DNA of 64,000 nucleotides, from contig NZ_FZPC01000018.1 in NCBI RefSeq assembly GCF_900187975.1, positions 1-64,000 of the forward strand. Direction: 5' to 3'. Positions within the stretch are counted from its first letter, which is position 1; every line of letters starts with the position of its first letter. This document shows positions 39,729-53,259 of the stretch, piece by piece. A model generated the notes under the pieces. It had not been told where the DNA came from. It ran no database searches and worked only from the letters and a program-made list of their open reading frames with translations. The stretch is from Pseudomonas delhiensis (GTDB lineage Bacteria > Pseudomonadota > Gammaproteobacteria > Pseudomonadales > Pseudomonadaceae). A program made the translations under genes and the position numbers.

Positions 39729-42338
39729 TCAGCGCTTGTCCTCGACCTTCCACTTGCCGCCGTCGAAGAAGGCGCGCCAGCCGCTGGGCTTGCCGTCCAC
39801 CTCGGACTGCACGTACTGCTCCTTGGTCTTGCGGCTGAAGCGGATCACCGCCGGTCGGCCGTCCGGGTCCTTCTGCGGCGCGGAGAGCAGGAAGTGGTAC
39901 TTCGGGTCCAGCTCGTCCTTGTGCGGCACCAGCTCGCTCACCAGGGGCGCGCGGGTCTCGCGGTTCTTGGGGAACTGGCTGGCGGCCAGGAACAGGCCGG
40001 AAGCGCCGTCGCGCAGCACGTAGACGTCGTCGACCTTCTCGCACTTGAGCTCGGGCATGCGGATGGCGTCCATCTTCGGCGGCGCCGGCTCGCCGTTCTT
40101 CAGCAGCTTGCGGGTGTTCTTGCAGGCCGGGTTGGTGCAACCGAAGAACTTGCCGAAGCGGCCGGTCTTGAGCTGCATCTGGCTGCCGCACTTGTCGCAT
40201 TCCAGGCTCGGGCCCTCGTAGCCCTTGATGCGGTACTGGCCTTGCTCGATCTCGTAGCCCGGGCAGTCCGGGTTGTTGCCGCAGATGTGCAGCTTGTGCT
40301 TCTCGTCCAGCAGGTAGGCGTCCATCGCCGTGCTGCAGATCGGGCAGCGGTGCTTGCCGCGCAGCACGCGGGACTCGGACTCGCCCTCGTCGTCCGCGGC
40401 GATCTCGTCGCCGGGGATGAGGTTGATGGTGGCCTTGCAGCGCTCCTTCGGCGGCAGGCTGTAGCCGGAGCAGCCAAGGAACACGCCGGTGGAGGCGGTG
40501 CGGATCATCATCGGCCGGCCGCACTCGCGGCAGGGGATGCTGGTCAGGGTCGGCTGGTTGGCGCGCATGCCCCTGTCGCTGACCTCGGCCACTTCGAGCT
40601 TCTTCTTGAAGTCGCCGTAGAACTCGTCCAGCAGGTGCTTCCAGTCGCGCTCGCCCTGGGCCACGTCGTCCAGGTGCTCTTCCATGCCGGCGGTGAAGCC
40701 GTAGTCCATCAGGTTGGAGAAGCTCTCGTTGAGGCGGTCGGTGACGATGTCGCCCATCTTCTCGGCGTAGAAGCGGCGGTTGTGGGTGGTGACGTAGCCG
40801 CGTTCCTGGATGGTCGAGATGATCGCCGCGTAGGTCGACGGACGGCCGATGCCGCGCTTCTCCAGCTCCTTGACCAGGCTGGCTTCGGAATAACGCGCCG
40901 GCGGCTTGGTGAAGTGCTGGCTGGGGTCGAGCTTGAGCAGCTTCATCGCATCGCCCTGGTCCATCATCGGCAGCACGTCGTCTTCGCCCGGCTTGCTCTG
41001 CTGCGGCAGCACCCTGGTGTAGCCGTCGAACTTGAGGATGCGGCCCTTGGCGCGCAGCTCGAAGTCACCGGCGGCGACGCTGACGGTGGTGGACAGGTAC
41101 TCGGCCGGCGGCATCTGGCAGGCCACGAACTGGCGCCAGATCAGGTCGTACAGGCGCTCGGCGTCGCGCTCCATGCCCGACAGCTGGGTCGGACGCAGGT
41201 TGACGTCGGACGGACGAATCGCTTCGTGCGCTTCCTGGGCGCCTTCCTTGCTGGAATAGAAGTTCGGCTTGGCCGGCAGGTATTTCTTGCCGAACTCGCC
41301 ATCGATGAAGCCACGCACCATGTCGATGGCATCGGCCGACAGGTTGGTCGAGTCGGTACGCATGTAGGTGATGTAGCCGGCCTCGTAGAGGCGCTGGGCC
41401 ATCATCATGGTCTTCTTCACGCCGAAGCCCAGGCGGTTGCTCGCGGCCTGCTGCAGGGTCGAGGTGATGAAGGGCGCCGAGGGCCGGCTGGAGGTCGGCT
41501 TGTCCTCGCGCTTGACCACGCTGTAGCTGGAGGCCTTGAGCTTCTCCAGGGCGGCCATGGCCTGGGCTTCGTTGAGCGGCTTGAAGGCTTCGCCCTTCTC
41601 GCGCACCACTTCGAAGCGGGCCTTCTCGCCGCGCGGGGTGTTCAGGTCGGCGTGGATTTCCCAGTATTCCTCGGGGACGAAGGCGCGGATCTCGCGCTCG
41701 CGCTCCACCACCAGCTTCACCGCCACCGACTGCACGCGGCCGGCGGACAGGCCACGGGCGATCTTGGACCACAGCAGCGGCGAGACCATGTAGCCCACCA
41801 CGCGGTCGAGGAAGCGCCGCGCCTGCTGGGCGTTGACGCGGTTGATGTCCAGCTCGCCGGGCTGCGAGAAGGCCTCCTGGATGGCCTTCTTGGTGATCTC
41901 GTTGAAGACCACGCGCTTGTAGCGGCTGTCGTCGCCGCCGATGGCCTCGCGCAGGTGCCAGGCGATGGCCTCCCCTTCGCGGTCCAAGTCGGTTGCGAGG
42001 TAGATGGTGTCGGCATCCTTGGCCAGGCGGCGCAGTTCGTCGATCACCTTCTCCTTGCCGGGCAGGATCTCGTACTTGGCCTTCCAGCCGTGCTCCGGGT
42101 CCACGCCCATGCGGGTGAACAGCTGGCGCTTGGCCTTTTCCTTCGGCGACAGCGCAGGGGCTTCGGCGGCGCTCTTGCGAGCCTTGGCCGCGGCCGGCTC
42201 CCTGGCGCTGGACGATCCGCTGGTGGGCAGGTCGCGAATGTGGCCGATGCTCGACTTCACCACGTACTGGCTGCCCAGGTACTTGTTGATGGTCTTGGCC
42301 TTGGCCGGTGATTCCACGATGACCAGCGATTTACCCAT
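39729..42338 (-). CDS. topA: DNA topoisomerase I TopA
   Basis: 869-residue type IA topoisomerase that relaxes negative supercoils. The Toprim domain starts [17 protein letters not shown] and includes [13 protein letters not shown]. The active-site tyrosine lies in [13 protein letters not shown] near residue 325. Three C4 zinc-ribbon modules follow (CREC..., CPIC..., CDKC...), and then a C-terminal basic tail that ends [13 protein letters not shown]. Length and domain order match P. aeruginosa TopA. Confidence 0.96.
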   Translation of the reverse strand: MGKSLVIVESPAKAKTINKYLGSQYVVKSSIGHIRDLPTSGSSSAREPAAAKARKSAAEAPALSPKEKAKRQLFTRMGVDPEHGWKAKYEILPGKEKVIDELRRLAKDADTIYLATDLDREGEAIAWHLREAIGGDDSRYKRVVFNEITKKAIQEAFSQPGELDINRVNAQQARRFLDRVVGYMVSPLLWSKIARGLSAGRVQSVAVKLVVEREREIRAFVPEEYWEIHADLNTPRGEKARFEVVREKGEAFKPLNEAQAMAALEKLKASSYSVVKREDKPTSSRPSAPFITSTLQQAASNRLGFGVKKTMMMAQRLYEAGYITYMRTDSTNLSADAIDMVRGFIDGEFGKKYLPAKPNFYSSKEGAQEAHEAIRPSDVNLRPTQLSGMERDAERLYDLIWRQFVACQMPPAEYLSTTVSVAAGDFELRAKGRILKFDGYTRVLPQQSKPGEDDVLPMMDQGDAMKLLKLDPSQHFTKPPARYSEASLVKELEKRGIGRPSTYAAIISTIQERGYVTTHNRRFYAEKMGDIVTDRLNESFSNLMDYGFTAGMEEHLDDVAQGERDWKHLLDEFYGDFKKKLEVAEVSDRGMRANQPTLTSIPCRECGRPMMIRTASTGVFLGCSGYSLPPKERCKATINLIPGDEIAADDEGESESRVLRGKHRCPICSTAMDAYLLDEKHKLHICGNNPDCPGYEIEQGQYRIKGYEGPSLECDKCGSQMQLKTGRFGKFFGCTNPACKNTRKLLKNGEPAPPKMDAIRMPELKCEKVDDVYVLRDGASGLFLAASQFPKNRETRAPLVSELVPHKDELDPKYHFLLSAPQKDPDGRPAVIRFSRKTKEQYVQSEVDGKPSGWRAFFDGGKWKVEDKR

Positions 42339-42434
42339 GGATCGGAAGATTCCTGCTTCGAGAAGGTGAATATAAGGAGGGAGGCGCCCGGAACGGCACC
42401 GCTATATATAGTGGCGGTCCGTCCAAGGTCAAGC

Positions 42435-42692
42435 TCAGGATTCCCTGGAACCGACCTGGGTCAATCCCAGCGGGTCGCTTTCGGGCGTTACCAGAGCAAA
42501 GCGCGGAACCAGCTCGCCGTCCACCTCCACCGCTTCGACGAACATGCTCAGCGGGCGTACCCACAGGCCGAATTCGCCGTACAGCGCCTGGTAGACCACC
42601 AGGGTCTCCTCGCTCTCCGAATGCCGCGCCACGCCCAGCACGCGGTAGTGCTGGCCCTTGTAGTGACGGTACAGGCCGGTCTGCAGTTCCAT
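42435..42692 (-). CDS. DUF1653-family small protein
   Basis: 85-residue protein beginning MELQTGLYRHYKGQHYRVLGVARHS. This is the DUF1653 pattern, with the YxHYKG and VYQALYGEFGLWVRP segments. GAGGAGG sits seven bases before the ATG at 42692, which settles the start; open frame continues upstream. Function is unknown. Confidence 0.85.
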   Translation of the reverse strand: MELQTGLYRHYKGQHYRVLGVARHSESEETLVVYQALYGEFGLWVRPLSMFVEAVEVDGELVPRFALVTPESDPLGLTQVGSRES

Positions 42693-42765
42693 ACGCTGCC
42701 CTCCTCGACGAAAAAAGCCGCGATTCTCCAGGCCCCGGGCGATCGGGGCAATCCCCCATTCCCGG

Positions 42766-42797
42766 AAAAACGAAAGCCGGGGCACAAGGCCCCGGCT
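42766..42797 (-). terminator. Terminator of the fadB-fadA operon
   Basis: A 9-bp stem (AGCCGGGGC/GCCCCGGCT, five-base loop) is followed on the minus strand by TTTCGTTTTT. Confidence 0.88.
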
Positions 42798-42816
42798 CGT
42801 CCATCGACGAAAGCTT

Positions 42817-42867
42817 AGAACCTGCCCACGATCTCGCTAGCTAGCGCAGCAGATCGTGGGCAGGTTC

Positions 42868-42868
<1 letters not shown>
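42817..42868. repeat. 18-bp perfect inverted repeat overlapping the fadA stop
   Basis: Two perfect 18-bp arms (AGAACCTGCCCACGATCT at 42817-42834 and its complement at 42851-42868) flank a 16-nt centre that contains the 12-bp palindrome CGCTAGCTAGCG (42835-42846). One arm reaches into the TAA stop of fadA. There is no T-run, and a separate ordinary terminator lies 20 bp further on, so this is not simply the operon terminator. Confidence 0.9.
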
Positions 42869-44058
<1,190 letters not shown>

Positions 44059-44072
44059 CTATTCGTTCGCAC

Positions 44073-46220
<2,148 letters not shown>

Positions 46221-46655
46221 CAACTGATCTCCACGCTAGGGAAGCTTGAACTCACGCATCGGACGCCGTGTATCGGGACCCTTCCGCAGTCGCGGAGCAT
46301 AGTCCCAAAGCCTGCGGCACACCCGCCGATGCGATAGTCGGGGCCTTTGTTCGAGCGTTCGTACATGGCAAACGCTCGATTCATACGCCCGTTTGATTCG
46401 GGTGTGCACACCTTCTTCGAAAAGCCTGCGCTTGTCAATCGCGGAGGGCCGTCCGAAAGGCCTCTGGTTCGCCGCATTCAGCGGCGTTCTCGCGCAACAT
46501 TCAGCAAAACCATGGCGCGCCGCGGCGCCGGCTGGCCCCGGGCCAGCCCCATCGTTGGCAAAACGCCCGGACGCGGGTTAGAGTCCGGCGAATCGCTTGT
46601 CGCCGAGCACCGCGAAGAACAAGAAGAAGCCCCACGGCCCCAAGGAGACGCGCCC
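46221..46655. other. Divergent control region between fadB and the next gene
   Basis: This 435-bp gap contains an inverted repeat CGAGCGTT (46352-46359) / AACGCTCG (46371-46378) with an 11-bp spacer. CAAAC and GTTTG half-sites also occur but are 17 bp apart, too far for a known PsrA box. GC content drops around 46340-46400, as expected for promoters. Nothing coding was recognised. Confidence 0.5.
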
Positions 46656-47462
46656 ATGCCATGCCGACCGCTGGCCCGCCTGTTGTCCCTGTTCGTCCTG
46701 TCCGTCCTGCCCCTGCTGGCCCACGCCGAGCCCGCCGGCGACCTGCTGGCGCTGCACCAGATGCGCCTGGCCGCCCAGCGCAGCCTGAGCGACCTGTTCC
46801 TGCTCAACGCCATGGCCGGCGACCCGCGCTACGCGGGCCTGGTGGCCAGCGCGACGGCCGACGCCGGCGCCGCCCTGGAACGCCTGGGACAGATGCCCGG
46901 CAGCGCCTCGGCGCAGCTCAGGAGCAAGCTGCAGGAACAGTGGGACGGCTACCGCCAGGCCCTGGAGCGGCAACTGCAGGCGCAGAAGCAGAACGGCTAC
47001 AACGACTTCCAGCCCCTGGGCGAGCTGGCCAGCCGCAACAGCCAGTTGCTGGATACCGCCGAACAGCTCTACGACGGCATCCAGAAGGACAGCGGCCAGC
47101 AGGTGCCGCCGCTCACCCAGCAGAGCCGCGAGCAGAGCCTGCTGATGCAGTCGATCACCTGGAACTACGTGTCGCGCAACGCCTCGGTGGGGGCCAATCC
47201 GGTGCGCAGCGAAGACCAGCAGGCCCTGGACGACCTGACCAACCGCTTCGCCATCAACCTGCTGCAGTTGCAGCAGGCGCCGCAGACCAGCCCCGAGATC
47301 GGCCGCGAGCTGCGGGCCATCTCCACCAAGTGGCGCTTCATCGAAAAATCGCTGCAGAGCGCGGCGCAGAGCAACCTGCCCTTCCTCATCGACAAGTACT
47401 CCGACGGCATCATCGCCGACCTGGAGCAGGTCTCGGGCCTGTATGCCGCGGCGCAGCTCTGA
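46656..47462 (+). CDS. Exported protein of unknown function
   Basis: 268-residue protein with a signal peptide (ARLLSLFVLSVLPLLAHA) and an almost wholly helical mature part rich in Q, L and A. Segments such as YNDFQPLGELASRNSQLLD and LQSAAQSNLPFLIDKYSDGIIADL suggest a long helical bundle. AAGGAG lies nine bases before the ATG at 46656, which I prefer over upstream starts in the open frame. From memory P. aeruginosa has a homologue at this position. Confidence 0.78.
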   Translation: MPCRPLARLLSLFVLSVLPLLAHAEPAGDLLALHQMRLAAQRSLSDLFLLNAMAGDPRYAGLVASATADAGAALERLGQMPGSASAQLRSKLQEQWDGYRQALERQLQAQKQNGYNDFQPLGELASRNSQLLDTAEQLYDGIQKDSGQQVPPLTQQSREQSLLMQSITWNYVSRNASVGANPVRSEDQQALDDLTNRFAINLLQLQQAPQTSPEIGRELRAISTKWRFIEKSLQSAAQSNLPFLIDKYSDGIIADLEQVSGLYAAAQL

Positions 47463-47470
47463 ATGAGGGC

Positions 47471-47484
47471 AGCGCCACGGCGCT
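47471..47484. terminator. Short hairpin between convergent genes
   Basis: AGCGCC/GGCGCT with a two-base loop between two stop codons. It is small and has no T-run. Confidence 0.3.
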
Positions 47485-47921
47485 CAGGCGCGCCGGGAAA
47501 GGAACTCGGCGATGCGCTGCAGGTGGCTGGCGTCGCCGCGCTCGCCCCAGTACAGGGCGATGAACTGTGCCGAAGCCTCGACCATGTACACGTCGCCCGG
47601 CAGCGTCGCCAGGTCGGCGAGCAGCTGCGCATCGCCGCAGGGCTCGCGCCAGCGGTCCAGCCAGACGCCCGGCGCGCTCTGCCAGTAGCGCCACTCGTCC
47701 GTACGCCCGCGGCTGCGCCCGCGGTGGTACTGCGCGCAGCTCTGCGGCGGCTGCCGCTCCAGCCAGTGCGGCCACTCCTGGCGCGCCATCTGCATGGCCA
47801 GCCCCAGGCGCCGCGCCTGCAGGCGCAGGTCCATCTGCCCGCGCTGCCCGCGCGAGGGCATCAGCCAGGCCAGCGGGCTGAGCACCAGCGCCAGGAGCAG
47901 GATCGACCACCAGACTGTCAT
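47484..47921 (-). CDS. Single-pass membrane protein of unknown function
   Basis: 145-residue protein. One N-terminal membrane segment (VWWSILLLALVLSPLAWLM) is followed by a soluble part rich in W, R and Q (ARQEWPHWLERQPPQSCAQ, TDEWRYWQSAPGVWLDRW). I do not recognise a family. It lies tail to tail with the exported helical protein and head to head with uspA. Confidence 0.72.
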   Translation of the reverse strand: MTVWWSILLLALVLSPLAWLMPSRGQRGQMDLRLQARRLGLAMQMARQEWPHWLERQPPQSCAQYHRGRSRGRTDEWRYWQSAPGVWLDRWREPCGDAQLLADLATLPGDVYMVEASAQFIALYWGERGDASHLQRIAEFLSRRA

Positions 47922-47986
47922 ATCAGGTATACCTCGGCCCGAAGGGCCATACTTGCATTCATAACTGTCCCCCGGAGGAGACGCTC

Positions 47987-48427
47987 ATGCCCTACCAACA
48001 CATCCTGGTCGCCGTGGACCTCACCGACGAATGCGACCCGGTGATGAAGCGCGCCGTGGCGCTGGCCTCCAGCACCCAGGCGCAGCTCTCCACCGTGCAT
48101 GTGGTCGAGCCCATGGCCATGGCCTTCGGTGGTGACGTGCCGATGGACCTGTCGATGCTGCAGCAACAGCAGTTCGACCAGGCCAAGGAGCGCATGCACC
48201 AGTTCACCCTCTGCTACCCGCAGGTGTCCATCGCCCAGAGCCACCTGGTCTACGGCCAGCCGCGCCAGGAAATCCACCGCCTGGCCAAGGAACAGGGCTG
48301 CGACCTGATCATCGTCGGCAGCCATGGCCGCCACGGCCTGGCCCTGCTGCTGGGCTCCACCGCCAACGACGTGCTGCACGGCGCGCCCTGCGACGTGCTG
48401 GCGGTGCGCCTGCAGAAGACCGAGTGA
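47987..48427 (+). CDS. uspA: Universal stress protein, UspA family
   Basis: 146-residue single-domain Usp. MPYQHILVAVDLTDE is the usual strand-1 start, and the ATP-binding loop IIVGSHGRHGLALLLGST fits the G-x2-G-x9-G-S/T pattern, so it probably binds ATP. GGAGGAGACGCTC precedes the ATG. The perfect palindrome after its stop is probably a 3'-end structure. Confidence 0.93.
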   Translation: MPYQHILVAVDLTDECDPVMKRAVALASSTQAQLSTVHVVEPMAMAFGGDVPMDLSMLQQQQFDQAKERMHQFTLCYPQVSIAQSHLVYGQPRQEIHRLAKEQGCDLIIVGSHGRHGLALLLGSTANDVLHGAPCDVLAVRLQKTE

Positions 48428-48432
48428 GACAG

Positions 48433-48462
48433 CCCGGGCGCCCGCCGCGGCGGGCGCCCGGG
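48433..48462. terminator. Perfect 30-bp GC palindrome between convergent genes
   Basis: CCCGGGCGCCCGCCG joins its exact complement with no spacer, between the uspA stop and the stop of the minus-strand gene. No T-tract follows on either strand. Probably a shared 3'-end hairpin. Confidence 0.55.
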
Positions 48463-48463
48463 T

Positions 48464-49147
48464 TCAGAACACTTCCCCCCCGCTCATCAACGCCGGGCGG
48501 ACCTTCTGCAGCTGCGCCTCCAGCGAGTAGCTCATGCTCGAGGACATGGAGAAGAAGCTGAGGAATGCCTTGAGGTTGGAGTCGCCCACGCAGGTGTCGT
48601 GGATGCGCTGCCAGAACGCCTGGTTGACCAGCTGCAGCTGCTGGTACAGGCGCACCAGCCCCTTCAGTTCCCAGTCGGCGTGCCGCCCCTCGCGGTAGTT
48701 GAAGTACTGGCGCATCAGGTACAGCGACACCGCGCGGGTGATGAACTCCTGATTGCTGGCGAACGGCAGGTGCTGCTGGGCCATGGGCTTGAGCCGCCCG
48801 AGCAGCGGGCAGGCGCTGGTGGCCATGATCACCCCCAGCAGCGCCCGCAGGCCCTCCTCCAGGCCGACCTGCTTGCGGTACTCGCGCTCGGGGGTGCGCA
48901 CCAGCACCTCCACCTTCTTCAGCGCCGGCAAGCCGCGGAAGTCCTCGATCACCCGGTGCAGGTCCACCGCCGCCGGGCAGTAGCGGTGCTGCTCGCGGGA
49001 CAGCGGGCAGTTGCTGCACTGGTTGTGCCCCAGGCGCGTCCACGCCGGCGCCCCGGCGGCCCGCTCGCCGTCGAAGCCGCGCTCCAGCTCGATGCGGTAG
49101 CTGAAGCCCTGCTCGTCATCCAGATTGATGCGGTACTCGATTGTCAT
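48464..49147 (-). CDS. Conserved protein with cysteine cluster (DUF6901-like)
   Basis: 227-residue soluble protein starting MTIEYRINLDDEQGFSYRIEL. A cysteine cluster C44-x2-C47-x9-C57 (in HNQCSNCPLSREQHRYCP) plus a later C in ATSACPLLGRL could bind zinc or an iron-sulfur cluster. The C-terminal half is helical. GGGAAGG lies just before the ATG. The family name is from memory, and function is unknown. Confidence 0.75.
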   Translation of the reverse strand: MTIEYRINLDDEQGFSYRIELERGFDGERAAGAPAWTRLGHNQCSNCPLSREQHRYCPAAVDLHRVIEDFRGLPALKKVEVLVRTPEREYRKQVGLEEGLRALLGVIMATSACPLLGRLKPMAQQHLPFASNQEFITRAVSLYLMRQYFNYREGRHADWELKGLVRLYQQLQLVNQAFWQRIHDTCVGDSNLKAFLSFFSMSSSMSYSLEAQLQKVRPALMSGGEVF

Positions 49148-49215
49148 GCCCTTCCCCAACTCGCCGATCGCCGCCACGGCGGCAGCCCCCGGGCACACCT
49201 TCCCGACGGGGCGGG

Positions 49216-51123
49216 TCACTCTTCCAGTTCGGCCCAGCGCTCGATCAGCCGGTCCAGTTCGGCCTGCAGGCTGTCCAGGCGCTCCAGCGCCACGCGGGTC
49301 TCCTCCGGCGGACGCTGGTAGAAGCTGGGCGCCGAGATTTCCGCCTGCACGCCGGCCAGCTCGGCCTCCAGGGCGTCGATCTGCCCGGGGATGGCCTCCA
49401 GCTCGCGCTGCAGCTTGTAGCTGAGCTTCTTCTTCGCCGCCTCCGGCGCCGCGGCCGGTGCCGCCGCTGCCTGCGGGGCGGGCTCGGCGGCGGGCTTCGC
49501 CGCCTTCTCCTCGCCCACGCCCAGCAGGCGCGGCGAACCGCCCTGGCGCAGCCAGTCGTTGTAGCCGCCGACGAACTCGCGCACGCGGCCCTCGCCTTCG
49601 AACACCAGGGTGCTGGTCACCACGTTGTCGAGGAACTCCCGGTCGTGGCTGACCATCAGCACGGTGCCGTCGAAGCCCAGCAGCACCTCTTCCAGCAGCT
49701 CCAGGGTTTCCACGTCCAGGTCGTTGGTCGGTTCGTCCAGCACCAGCAGGTTGGCCGGCTTGCTGAACAGCTTGGCCAGCAACAGCCGTGCCCGTTCGCC
49801 GCCGGACAGCGCCTTGACCGGGGTTCGGGCGCGCTGCGGGGAGAACAGGAAGTCGCCCAGGTAGCTCAGCACGTGGCGGTTCTGGCCGTTGATGGTGATG
49901 AACTCGCGGCCTTCGGCGATGTTGTCGATGACGGTCTTTTCCGGCTCCAGCTGGTGACGCAACTGGTCGAAATAGGCCACTTCCAGGCGCGTGCCTTCCT
50001 TGATGCTGCCGCTGGTGGGCTGCAGGTCGCCCAGCAGCAGCTTGAGCAGCGTGGTCTTGCCGGTACCGTTGGCGCCCAGCAGGCCGATGCGGTCGCCGCG
50101 CTGCAGCACCAGGGAGAAATCGCGGATCAGCGGCTCGCCGCCGGGGTGGGCGAAACCGACCTTCTCGGCGACTATCACCTGCTTGCCGGACTTCTCCGCC
50201 GCCTCCATCTGGAAACTGGCCTTGCCGGTGCGCTCGCGGCGCTCGGCGCGCTCGTTGCGCATGGCCTTGAGCGCGCGCACGCGGCCCTCGTTGCGGGTGC
50301 GCCGGGCCTTGATGCCCTGGCGGATCCACACTTCCTCCTGGGCCAGGCGCTTGTCGAACAGCGCGTTGGCCGCCTCTTCGGCCGCCAGCTGCTGCTCCTT
50401 GTGCACCAGGAAGCTGGCGTAGTCGCCCTTCCAGTCGATCAGGTGGCCGCGGTCCAGTTCGAGGATGCGGTTGGCCACGGCCTGCAGGAAGGCGCGGTCG
50501 TGGGTGATGAACAGCACCGCGCCCTGGAAGCCGGACAGCGCCTCTTCCAGCCAGGCGATGGCGCCGATGTCCAGGTGGTTGGTCGGCTCGTCCAGCAGCA
50601 GCAGGTCCGGCTCGGCCACCAGCGCCTGGGCCAGCAGCACGCGGCGGCGCCAGCCGCCGGAAAGCTCGGCGAGGGTCTTGTCGGCCGGCAGCTGCAGGCG
50701 CGTGAGGGTGGTTTCCACCAGCTGCTGCAGGCGCCAGCCGTCGCGGGCCTCCAGGGCCTGCTGGACGCACGCCAGCTGGGTCAGGTCGTCCTCGCCCTGG
50801 ATGTGCAGGCTCAGGTGGTGGTAGCGGCTGAGCAGCTCGCCGACCTCGGCCAGGCCCTCGGCGACCACGTCGTAGACCGTGCGCTCGTCGGCCACCGGCA
50901 GCTCCTGGGGCAGCTCGCCGATCTTCAGCGCCGGGGCGCGCCAGATGTCGCCGTCGTCGGGCATCTGCTCGCCCTTGACCAGCTTGAGCATGCTCGACTT
51001 GCCGGTGCCGTTGCGACCGATGATGCAGACCCGCTCGCCCTTCTCGATCTGCCAGGACACCTTGTCCAGGAGCGGCGTGGTGCCAAAGGCGAGGGATACA
51101 TCGGTGAACTTCAGCAGGGTCAT
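49216..51123 (-). CDS. uup: ABC-F ATPase Uup
   Basis: 635-residue soluble protein with two ABC domains and no membrane part. Domain 1 has GRNGTGKSS, LSGGWRRRVLLAQALV and LLLLDEPTNHLD. Domain 2 has GANGTGKTT, LSGGERARLLLAKLF and LLVLDEPTNDLD. A linker and a C-terminal coiled coil (from about residue 555) give the Uup architecture. ABC-F proteins act on ribosomes, and Uup also limits transposon excision and replication intermediates. GGAG lies eight bases before the ATG. Confidence 0.92.
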   Translation of the reverse strand: MTLLKFTDVSLAFGTTPLLDKVSWQIEKGERVCIIGRNGTGKSSMLKLVKGEQMPDDGDIWRAPALKIGELPQELPVADERTVYDVVAEGLAEVGELLSRYHHLSLHIQGEDDLTQLACVQQALEARDGWRLQQLVETTLTRLQLPADKTLAELSGGWRRRVLLAQALVAEPDLLLLDEPTNHLDIGAIAWLEEALSGFQGAVLFITHDRAFLQAVANRILELDRGHLIDWKGDYASFLVHKEQQLAAEEAANALFDKRLAQEEVWIRQGIKARRTRNEGRVRALKAMRNERAERRERTGKASFQMEAAEKSGKQVIVAEKVGFAHPGGEPLIRDFSLVLQRGDRIGLLGANGTGKTTLLKLLLGDLQPTSGSIKEGTRLEVAYFDQLRHQLEPEKTVIDNIAEGREFITINGQNRHVLSYLGDFLFSPQRARTPVKALSGGERARLLLAKLFSKPANLLVLDEPTNDLDVETLELLEEVLLGFDGTVLMVSHDREFLDNVVTSTLVFEGEGRVREFVGGYNDWLRQGGSPRLLGVGEEKAAKPAAEPAPQAAAAPAAAPEAAKKKLSYKLQRELEAIPGQIDALEAELAGVQAEISAPSFYQRPPEETRVALERLDSLQAELDRLIERWAELEE

Positions 51124-51318
51124 GGGGCATCTCCGGAAACTGGGGCCGCAGTGTAAGGGAAACTCGAAAAAAGTCAGAGCCTTGCGCGGGCGCCGCGGCT
51201 GACATCTTTTGTGCCCGACGGTAGCCCCGCGACGCTTCCGCCGCCGCCGCGCAACAGGCTAAGCTTGTGCTCATCGGCGCCGATCAGACTGCGCCACGAA
51301 TTACTTTGCGGAACAGTC

Positions 51319-53247
51319 ATGCGCGGTCGCCTTTCACTTTTGTTCTCCTGCCTGATCCTCACCCTGACCAGCGCCGCGCCGGCGCACGCCGCCCCGCTGC
51401 AGCAACAGCGGCAGATGTACGACGAGGCCAAGGCCGCCCTGGCGCGCAACGACAACGGCCCCTACCTGCGCTATCGCCAGGCCCTGGCGGATTATCCGCT
51501 GGAACCCTACCTGGGCTACGACGACCTGACCAACCGCCTGAAAAGCGCCAGCGACGCCGAGATCGAGGGCTTCCTCACCGAACACGGCGACCTGCCGCAG
51601 ATCAACTGGCTGAAGCTGCGCTGGCTGCGCCAGCTGGCCGACCGCCAGGACTGGAAGACCTTCCTCGACTACTACGACCCAAAGATGAACTTCACCGAGC
51701 TGGACTGCCTGTACGGCCAGTACCAGCTCACCCACGGGCAGAAGGCCGCCGGCTACGAGACCGCGCAGAAGCTGTGGCTGGTGGGCAAGTCGCAACCCGA
51801 CGCCTGCGACACCCTGTTCGACCTCTGGCAGACCGACGGCCAGCTCACCGAGGACATGGTCTGGAAGCGCCTGAAGCTGGCGGCCGAAAAAGGCAACTAC
51901 GGCCTGGCCACCACCCTCGCCAAGCGCCTGCCGACCCTCGGCAGCCTCGGCGAATTGCTGATCAAGGTGGCGCAGAACCCCGCCCAGTTGAGCCAGACCG
52001 AACGCTTCGGCCTGCGCACCCACGCCATGGCCGACGTCGTCGGCCTGGGCCTGCGGCGCCTGGCCAGGCAGGACCCGGAGCGCGCACTGGGCCTGCTCGA
52101 CGGCTACGAAAGCAGCCTGCCGTTCACCAGCGACGAGAAGGTCAACATCGCCCGGCAGATCGGCCTGGGCCTGGCGCGCCGCTACGACCCGCGCGCCCTG
52201 CCGCTGATGACCCGCTACGACCCCGAGCTGCGCGACAACACCGTCAGCGAATGGCGCCTGCGCCTGCTGATGCGCCTGGGCCGCTGGGAAGACGCCTACC
52301 AGTTGACGCGCCAACTGCCCAAGGACCTCGCCGAGACCAACCGCTGGCGCTACTGGCAGGCACGCACCCTGCAGCTGGCCCAGCCGCAGAACCCGCAGGC
52401 CATGGCGCTGTACCAGCCGCTGGCGCGCGAGCGCGACTTCTACGGCTTCCTCGCCGCCGACCGGATCAACGCGCCCTACCAGTTGAACAACCGCCCGGTG
52501 AGCATCAGCCCGCAGGTGATGCAGCGCGTGCGCAACGCCGCCAGCACCCGCCGCGCCCTGGAGTTCTACGCCCGCGGCGACGTGATCAGCGCCCGCCGCG
52601 AGTGGTACTACGCCGCCCGGGTGTTCAACCGCGACGAACTGCTGGCCCAGGCCCGCATGGCCTACGACATGCAGTGGTACTTCCCGGCCATCCGCGCCAT
52701 CAGCCAGGCGCAGTACTGGGACGACCTCGACATCCGCTTCCCGGTGGCGCACCGCGACAGCCTGCTGCGCGAGGCGCGCAACCGCGACCTGCACCCCAGC
52801 TGGGTGTTCGCCATCACCCGCCAGGAAAGCGCCTTCATGTCCGATGCGCGCTCCGGCGTCGGCGCCACCGGCCTGATGCAGCTGATGCCGGCCACCGCCA
52901 AGGAGACCTCGAAGAAGTTCGGCATTCCCCTGGCCGGGCCGCAGCAGCTGATAGTGCCGGACCTCAACATCCGCCTCGGCGCCGCCTACCTCAGCCAGGT
53001 GCAGGGCCAGTTCAACGGCAACCGCGTGCTCGCCACCGCCGCCTACAACGCAGGTCCCGGGCGCGTGCGCCAGTGGCTGAAGAACGCCCGCCACCTGTCC
53101 TTCGACGTCTGGGTGGAGAGCATCCCCTTCGACGAGACCCGCCAGTACGTGCAGAACGTGCTGTCCTACTCGGTCATCTATGGGCAGAAGATAGGCGTGC
53201 CGCAGCCGCTGGTAGACTGGCACGAGCGCTTCTTCGACGAGCTTTGA
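51319..53247 (+). CDS. slt: Soluble lytic murein transglycosylase Slt
   Basis: 642-residue periplasmic enzyme. The signal peptide (RGRLSLLFSCLILTLTSAAPAHA) is followed by a large helical U/L-domain ring and a C-terminal SLT domain. The catalytic glutamate lies in FAITRQESAFMSDARS near residue 504, with GATGLMQLMPATA and TAAYNAGPGRVRQWL after it. The first ATG giving a full signal peptide is at 51319. A repeat element begins 13 bp after the stop. Confidence 0.94.
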   Translation: MRGRLSLLFSCLILTLTSAAPAHAAPLQQQRQMYDEAKAALARNDNGPYLRYRQALADYPLEPYLGYDDLTNRLKSASDAEIEGFLTEHGDLPQINWLKLRWLRQLADRQDWKTFLDYYDPKMNFTELDCLYGQYQLTHGQKAAGYETAQKLWLVGKSQPDACDTLFDLWQTDGQLTEDMVWKRLKLAAEKGNYGLATTLAKRLPTLGSLGELLIKVAQNPAQLSQTERFGLRTHAMADVVGLGLRRLARQDPERALGLLDGYESSLPFTSDEKVNIARQIGLGLARRYDPRALPLMTRYDPELRDNTVSEWRLRLLMRLGRWEDAYQLTRQLPKDLAETNRWRYWQARTLQLAQPQNPQAMALYQPLARERDFYGFLAADRINAPYQLNNRPVSISPQVMQRVRNAASTRRALEFYARGDVISARREWYYAARVFNRDELLAQARMAYDMQWYFPAIRAISQAQYWDDLDIRFPVAHRDSLLREARNRDLHPSWVFAITRQESAFMSDARSGVGATGLMQLMPATAKETSKKFGIPLAGPQQLIVPDLNIRLGAAYLSQVQGQFNGNRVLATAAYNAGPGRVRQWLKNARHLSFDVWVESIPFDETRQYVQNVLSYSVIYGQKIGVPQPLVDWHERFFDEL

Positions 53248-53259
53248 TCGCCCCTTGGC

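Noticed and set aside
46352-46400. PsrA box upstream of fadB
   Set aside because: CAAAC and GTTTG are 17 bp apart, not 2-4; the known consensus is not met, so it is not listed as a site.
49141-51156. Long open frame antisense to uup
   Set aside because: Same reason; repetitive L/V/Q/A-rich sequence with no motif.
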